DNA of 64,000 bases, from assembly GCA_963838845.1 (NCBI GenBank), contig CAWISR010000003.1, positions 1,116,001-1,180,000 of the forward strand. The letters run 5' to 3'. The notes beneath the pieces are model-generated. The model was not told the origin of the DNA, made no database searches, and saw only the letters and a list, made by a program, of their open reading frames with translations. This DNA is from CAVRXQ01 sp963838845. GTDB taxonomy: Bacteria; Actinomycetota; Acidimicrobiia; Acidimicrobiales; Bog-793. Of this stretch, positions 59,502 through 64,000 are shown in pieces. How positions within the stretch are numbered: the first letter of the stretch is position 1; the number at the start of each line of letters is the position of its first letter. Made by a program: the position numbers and the translations under genes.

Positions 59502-60757
59502 TCGACGCGGCCTCGTCGCCCGCGATCTCTGTCGGCTCGAGCGGGATCGACTGGAAATCGGGGCGATCCGGGTCGCGCACGCCCGGCACGAAGGCGACCC
59601 CCGCCGCGGCGAGCGAGATGAGCGCGCCGGCGACCATCGTGTCCCGGGCGCCGATCGAGGTGGCGAGCACGCCCGCGACGAGAATGCCGAGCGGAGAGAG
59701 GCAGATCGAGAACAGCCAGTCGATGGAGGAGACGCGGCCGAGCATCTCGGCGGGGATGAGCTGTTGCGACATCGTCTGCCAGATCAAGTTCCCGTACGTG
59801 AGCCCGGCGAACGCGATCGCGCCGAAGGCGCCGACGACGAAGACGTCGGGGGCGAGGCCGATGCCGAGGAGCGCCGCCGCCGCCGCCGCCCACACGACCC
59901 AGATCGCGCTCATCCGTCGCCGAGGCGCGCCGAAGCGACCCACCGCCACCGCGGCGAGCCCACCGCCCGCGCCGGCAACGGCGAAAACGGCGCCGTACGC
60001 GACGGCTCCCTGGTGGAGGACGTCGCGGACGATGAGCGGTACGAGCACGGAGATGGGCGAGAACCCGGCGAAGTTCGCCACGCTCGCCGCCAAGATCCCG
60101 TACCAGAGCCAGCGCTGTCGCATCGTCCAACGCAGTCCGATGTGGACGTCGGAGAGGATCGACTTTCCGGTCGCAGCTGGTGGCGGGATGCCGCGCATCG
60201 CGAACAGGCAACCGGCGCTGACGAGCGTCGACGGCGAATGCCGAAGACGCGCCGAACGCAGCGACGAGGACGCCACCGATCGCCGGTCCGGCGAGATTCT
60301 GACCGAGAACCTGGCTGCCGCTGTTGAAGGCGTTCCCCTGGGCGAGCAGATCCGCCGGCAACAGCTCGGGGATGATCGCCATGTACGAGGGGTAGAAGAA
60401 CGCGTCGCCGACGCCGACGATGACCGAGATCACGACGAGCTCGACGACCGTGAGCGTGTGCGCAGCGACGAGTCCGGTGAGCGCGGCGATCGCGAGTCCA
60501 CGCGAAAGGTCGGCACCGAGGATGACGAAACGCCGAGGAAGGCGGTCGACCAGCGCCCCGGCAAACAACAGCAGCAACGCATTCGGAGCGACGCGTGCTG
60601 CCATCACGTACGAGAGAGTCGAGGCGTGGTCGCTGATCTTCAGGGTCTCGAGCGCGAGCGCGACAGAAAAGATCCCGTCCCCGATCACCGAGGTCGTCTG
60701 ACCGCTCCACAAAAGCGCGTAGTCTTGATGACGGAATACGCGGGGCACGGAGGGCAC
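59494..60757 (-). pseudogene. MFS transporter interrupted by a frameshift
   Basis: The first ~170 residues, from GTG 60757 ('VPSVPRVFRHQDYALLWSGQ'), form the N-terminal half of an MFS_3-type drug or siderophore exporter and run to 'AFGASSAFAVDA'. The second half continues in another frame from 'LVSAGCLFAMRGIPP' to the stop at 59494. The break lies near 60225-60235, and a few residues expected between the halves ('DAVSF-LVSAG' in relatives) are missing. Taken together about 415 residues and 12 membrane segments are recoverable. It is either a recent pseudogene or an assembly error. Confidence 0.85.
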
Positions 60758-60825
60758 GTCGGGCGAAGCTACCGCAGCGGTGCGACGGCCCGACGAGAAC
60801 AAGGCACTGGCAGACTGTCGTCGCG

Positions 60826-61707
60826 ATGACGCGAATCGACTCGATGCTTGCGCAACGCATGACGCTTTCGATCGAGCTCTGGCCGCCACGATCTGACGAA
60901 GCGAAGGCGCACCTCGAACAGGCACTTGAGGGCCTGTACGCGCTCGAGCCAGATTTCGCCTCGATCACCTACGGTGCCGGGGGCTCGACTCGCGAGCGCA
61001 CGCACGAGCTCGTCGTCGAGATCGAGCAAGGCGCGCGCACCGAGCCGATGGCGCACCTCACCTGTGCCGCCCACCGACGCGAGGAGCTCGAGGAGATCCT
61101 CCGTCGCTACGCCGACGCCGGGGTCGACAACGTGCTGGCGCTGCTCGGCGACCCGCCGGCAGGCGCGACCGATCCCCTCCCGAGCGGCGAGCTTTCCCAC
61201 GCGATCGAGCTTGTCGAGCTTGCGAAAAGCGTCGCGCCGTTCTGCGTCGCCGTTGCGGCGCACCCGTCGGGGCATCCGGCGTCGAAGGATCTGGCGACTG
61301 ATCGGCGATACCTCGCCGAGAAGCTGGCGCTGGCCGACTTCGCGATCACCCAGATCTTCTTCGACATCGATGAGTACCTTCGCCTTGTCGACGACGTCCT
61401 AATGCTCGGAGTGGACAAGCCGATCCTCCCCGGCGTGATGCCGATCACGAGTTCGCGCGCGCTCACGCGCATGGCCGAGCTGTCTGGGGCGGCCGTGCCG
61501 GCGTCGATCACCGAGGCTGTCGGCGCTCGCGCAGACGATCCAGAATCTGTGCGTGCCGTCGGCATCGAGATCGGAACCGGGCTGTGCGACAAGCTCATTG
61601 CGGTCGGCGCACCGGGCCTGCACTTCTACACGATGAACCAGGTGTCGGCGACGGTTGCGATCTGCGACAACTTGGGATCGGCGCGCTTGAAGGCGCCGCG
61701 CGTTTAG
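60826..61707 (+). CDS. metF: Methylene-tetrahydrofolate reductase
   Basis: MetF reduces 5,10-methylene-THF to 5-methyl-THF for methionine synthesis, using FAD. The 293-residue barrel has the catalytic Glu near the N-terminus ('LSIELWPPRSDEAK'), 'DFASITYGAGGSTRERT', 'VDNVLALLGDPPAG', 'FAITQIFFDIDEYL' and the end 'GLHFYTMNQVSATVAICDNL'. The ATG at 60826 is 68 bases from the divergent transporter start. Confidence 0.95.
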   Translation: MTRIDSMLAQRMTLSIELWPPRSDEAKAHLEQALEGLYALEPDFASITYGAGGSTRERTHELVVEIEQGARTEPMAHLTCAAHRREELEEILRRYADAGVDNVLALLGDPPAGATDPLPSGELSHAIELVELAKSVAPFCVAVAAHPSGHPASKDLATDRRYLAEKLALADFAITQIFFDIDEYLRLVDDVLMLGVDKPILPGVMPITSSRALTRMAELSGAAVPASITEAVGARADDPESVRAVGIEIGTGLCDKLIAVGAPGLHFYTMNQVSATVAICDNLGSARLKAPRV

Positions 61708-61768
61708 CTGCCAGTTCGGGGCAATTCTTGCCAGAGGTCCGCGTCGGGGCCGCCGGTAGGCTCGTCAC

Positions 61769-62968
<1,200 letters not shown>

Positions 62969-62973
62969 GCCGC

Positions 62974-63609
62974 TCAGCGCGCCTCGGTGGCGAGGCGGAT
63001 TCCGAAACCGATCATCACGGCGCCCGAGAGTCGTTCGAGTCGCCTCCGGATCTTCGGCCGCCTTATGGCCTCGCCGAGTCGAGAGGCGAAGAACACGATC
63101 GCGAGCAGCCACGCGGTTCCTTCGGTGATGAAGATCGCCGCGAAGAGCGCTGAGGTCCAGCCGACGGACGCGCCTTTCGGGATGAATACCGGCAGAAAGC
63201 TGACGAAGAAGATTCCGACCTTCGGATTGAGCAGGTTCGTCGCAACCCCAGACGCGTAGGCGGTGATCGATGTGCGCGCCGAGCGGGGGACGTGCAGCGG
63301 ATTGTTCAGCTCAGCATTGGTCGCGCGCGGTTTCGCGACGATAAGACGGGCGCCGAACGCGATGAGGTACGTCGCACCCGCAACTCGCACGATCGTGTAG
63401 CCGATCTCACTCGCTCGGAGAAGCGCTGCCAAACCGACTGCGGCGATCGTCGCCCAGACGAGCAATCCGGTGACGATCCCTGCGATGGTGACGAGCCCTT
63501 TCGACCGTCCCGCCGCGAGCGAATTCCTCAAGACGAGCAGCGTGTCCGGACCGGGGGCGATAACGAGGAGCGACGCGGCGGCGGCGAAGCTCAGTGTGGC
63601 TGTCAGCAC
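62974..63609 (-). CDS. LysE/RhtB-family exporter
   Basis: The 211-residue protein has six predicted membrane segments and the N-terminal motif 'LLVIAPGPDTLLVLRNSLAAG' and 'TNLLNPKVGIFFVSFLP', both typical of LysE/RhtB amino-acid exporters. The exported substrate (homoserine, threonine, lysine or other) cannot be told. It starts at GTG 63609. Its stop lies five bases from the convergent icd stop. Confidence 0.92.
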   Translation of the reverse strand: MLTATLSFAAAASLLVIAPGPDTLLVLRNSLAAGRSKGLVTIAGIVTGLLVWATIAAVGLAALLRASEIGYTIVRVAGATYLIAFGARLIVAKPRATNAELNNPLHVPRSARTSITAYASGVATNLLNPKVGIFFVSFLPVFIPKGASVGWTSALFAAIFITEGTAWLLAIVFFASRLGEAIRRPKIRRRLERLSGAVMIGFGIRLATEAR

Positions 63610-63657
63610 GCAGGCGCGGCCTTCGGGTTCACGTCGACCGGCCGACGTCGCACCGGA

Positions 63658-64000
63658 TCACCCGGCGCGATTCGACGCACCTGCCGACGCCTGGTGGACT
63701 CGCTCGATCCACGGCGCCGCCCGTAGACCCTCGAAGATCGCGCCAGCCTCTGCGAGACGCACCGCTGCGTCCTCGGCGTGACCCCGCGAGCCCAAAGACT
63801 CCGCCTGTTCGAGGAGCGAGACCGCGAGCCAGAAGCGGGCGGGAATCCGACGGAAGATGCCGATCGCGTACTCGAAATTCTCGTCGGCGACGTCGGGAGA
63901 CATTTTGGCCCGTATTCTCCCGGCGTGCGCGCGAAGGCTCGGTTGTTTCTCACCAGGTTTCATGGCCTCGACCCCGCGCAAAATCTCCTCGCAGCGCCGG
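63658..64000 (-). CDS. C-terminal end of a helical-repeat (TPR-like) protein
   Basis: The frame is open at the window edge, so the start lies beyond 64000. The visible ~114 residues are helical: 'ENFEYAIGIFRRIPARFWLA', 'LLEQAESLGSRGHAEDAAVR' and 'EAGAIFEGLRAAPWIERVHQ'. Ends of this kind (A...IFE.L.A.PW.ER) are common at the C-termini of large cyclase- or LuxR-type regulators with tetratricopeptide repeats, but the identity cannot be settled from the part seen. Confidence 0.7.
   Translation of the reverse strand, partial: RRCEEILRGVEAMKPGEKQPSLRAHAGRIRAKMSPDVADENFEYAIGIFRRIPARFWLAVSLLEQAESLGSRGHAEDAAVRLAEAGAIFEGLRAAPWIERVHQASAGASNRAG

Overview
This is a contiguous, very G+C-rich chromosomal window that reads as actinobacterial, though probably not a close relative of Mycobacterium or Streptomyces. 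The gene order matches actinobacterial chromosomes: rplR-rpsE-rpmD-rplO-secY-adk-map / infA-rpmJ-rpsM-rpsK-rpsD-rpoA-rplQ-truA / rplM-rpsI-glmM / glmS-acpS-nnr-alr-tsaE-tsaB-rimI-tsaD / groES-groEL / guaB3 / guaA / pcrA-sucC-sucD-purN-purH-folD. Two DinB-fold proteins of the mycothiol-dependent type, a GuaB3 homologue and a CIRCE-controlled groESL also fit. Adenylate kinase has a long zinc LID, unlike the short mycobacterial enzyme. I infer a deep-branching actinobacterial class, perhaps Acidimicrobiia, without being able to test it.

Layout. (1) 1-11155: two ribosomal-protein/RNA-polymerase blocks. The spc-like block is separated from the infA-alpha block by two minus-strand genes (a coiled-coil protein and an AIM24-family protein); infA seems to start at CTG. 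(2) 11172-22990: cell-wall precursor genes (glmM, glmS, alr), acpS, the NAD(P)HX repair enzyme, a family-4 uracil-DNA glycosylase and the t6A genes tsaE, tsaB and tsaD with rimI, mostly joined by 4-bp overlaps. A secreted G1-family (glutamic) peptidase with two Ig-like domains sits on the opposite strand between glmM and glmS. (3) 22997-32725: an accessory stretch lying between tsaD and groESL. It holds a mycothiol-type DinB enzyme, a phytoene-dehydrogenase-like oxidoreductase, and a signalling cluster: a cyclic-nucleotide-binding protein, a receiver-adenylyl/guanylyl cyclase, an ABC ATPase, a NarX-like histidine kinase, and convergent to them a receiver-only protein and a NarL-type regulator. 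A metallo-beta-lactamase-fold hydrolase follows. (4) 32859-34901: groESL with promoter, perfect CIRCE operator and terminator. (5) 34940-49084: Nudix hydrolase, GuaB3, a YfhO-like membrane protein, thiolase, TauE/SafE permease, a minus-strand group (FtsX-type permease, DinB protein, SLC13/ArsB-type permease, macrodomain protein), a 3-oxoacid CoA-transferase pair and a three-part DUF3817 fusion. (6) 49144-64000: guaA, pcrA, sucCD, purN-purH, folD, a glutaryl-CoA-dehydrogenase-like enzyme, a frameshifted MFS transporter, metF, icd, a LysE-type exporter and the C-terminal end of a helical-repeat protein.

The most interesting accessory feature is the signalling cluster. The cyclase is a NarL-family regulator whose DNA-binding part has decayed and to which a class III cyclase has been added. 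It stands immediately behind a cyclic-nucleotide receptor and just before a kinase able in principle to feed three different receivers. This suggests a two-component system that drives both transcription and a second-messenger branch. No tRNA, rRNA, CRISPR array, insertion sequence or phage gene was seen.
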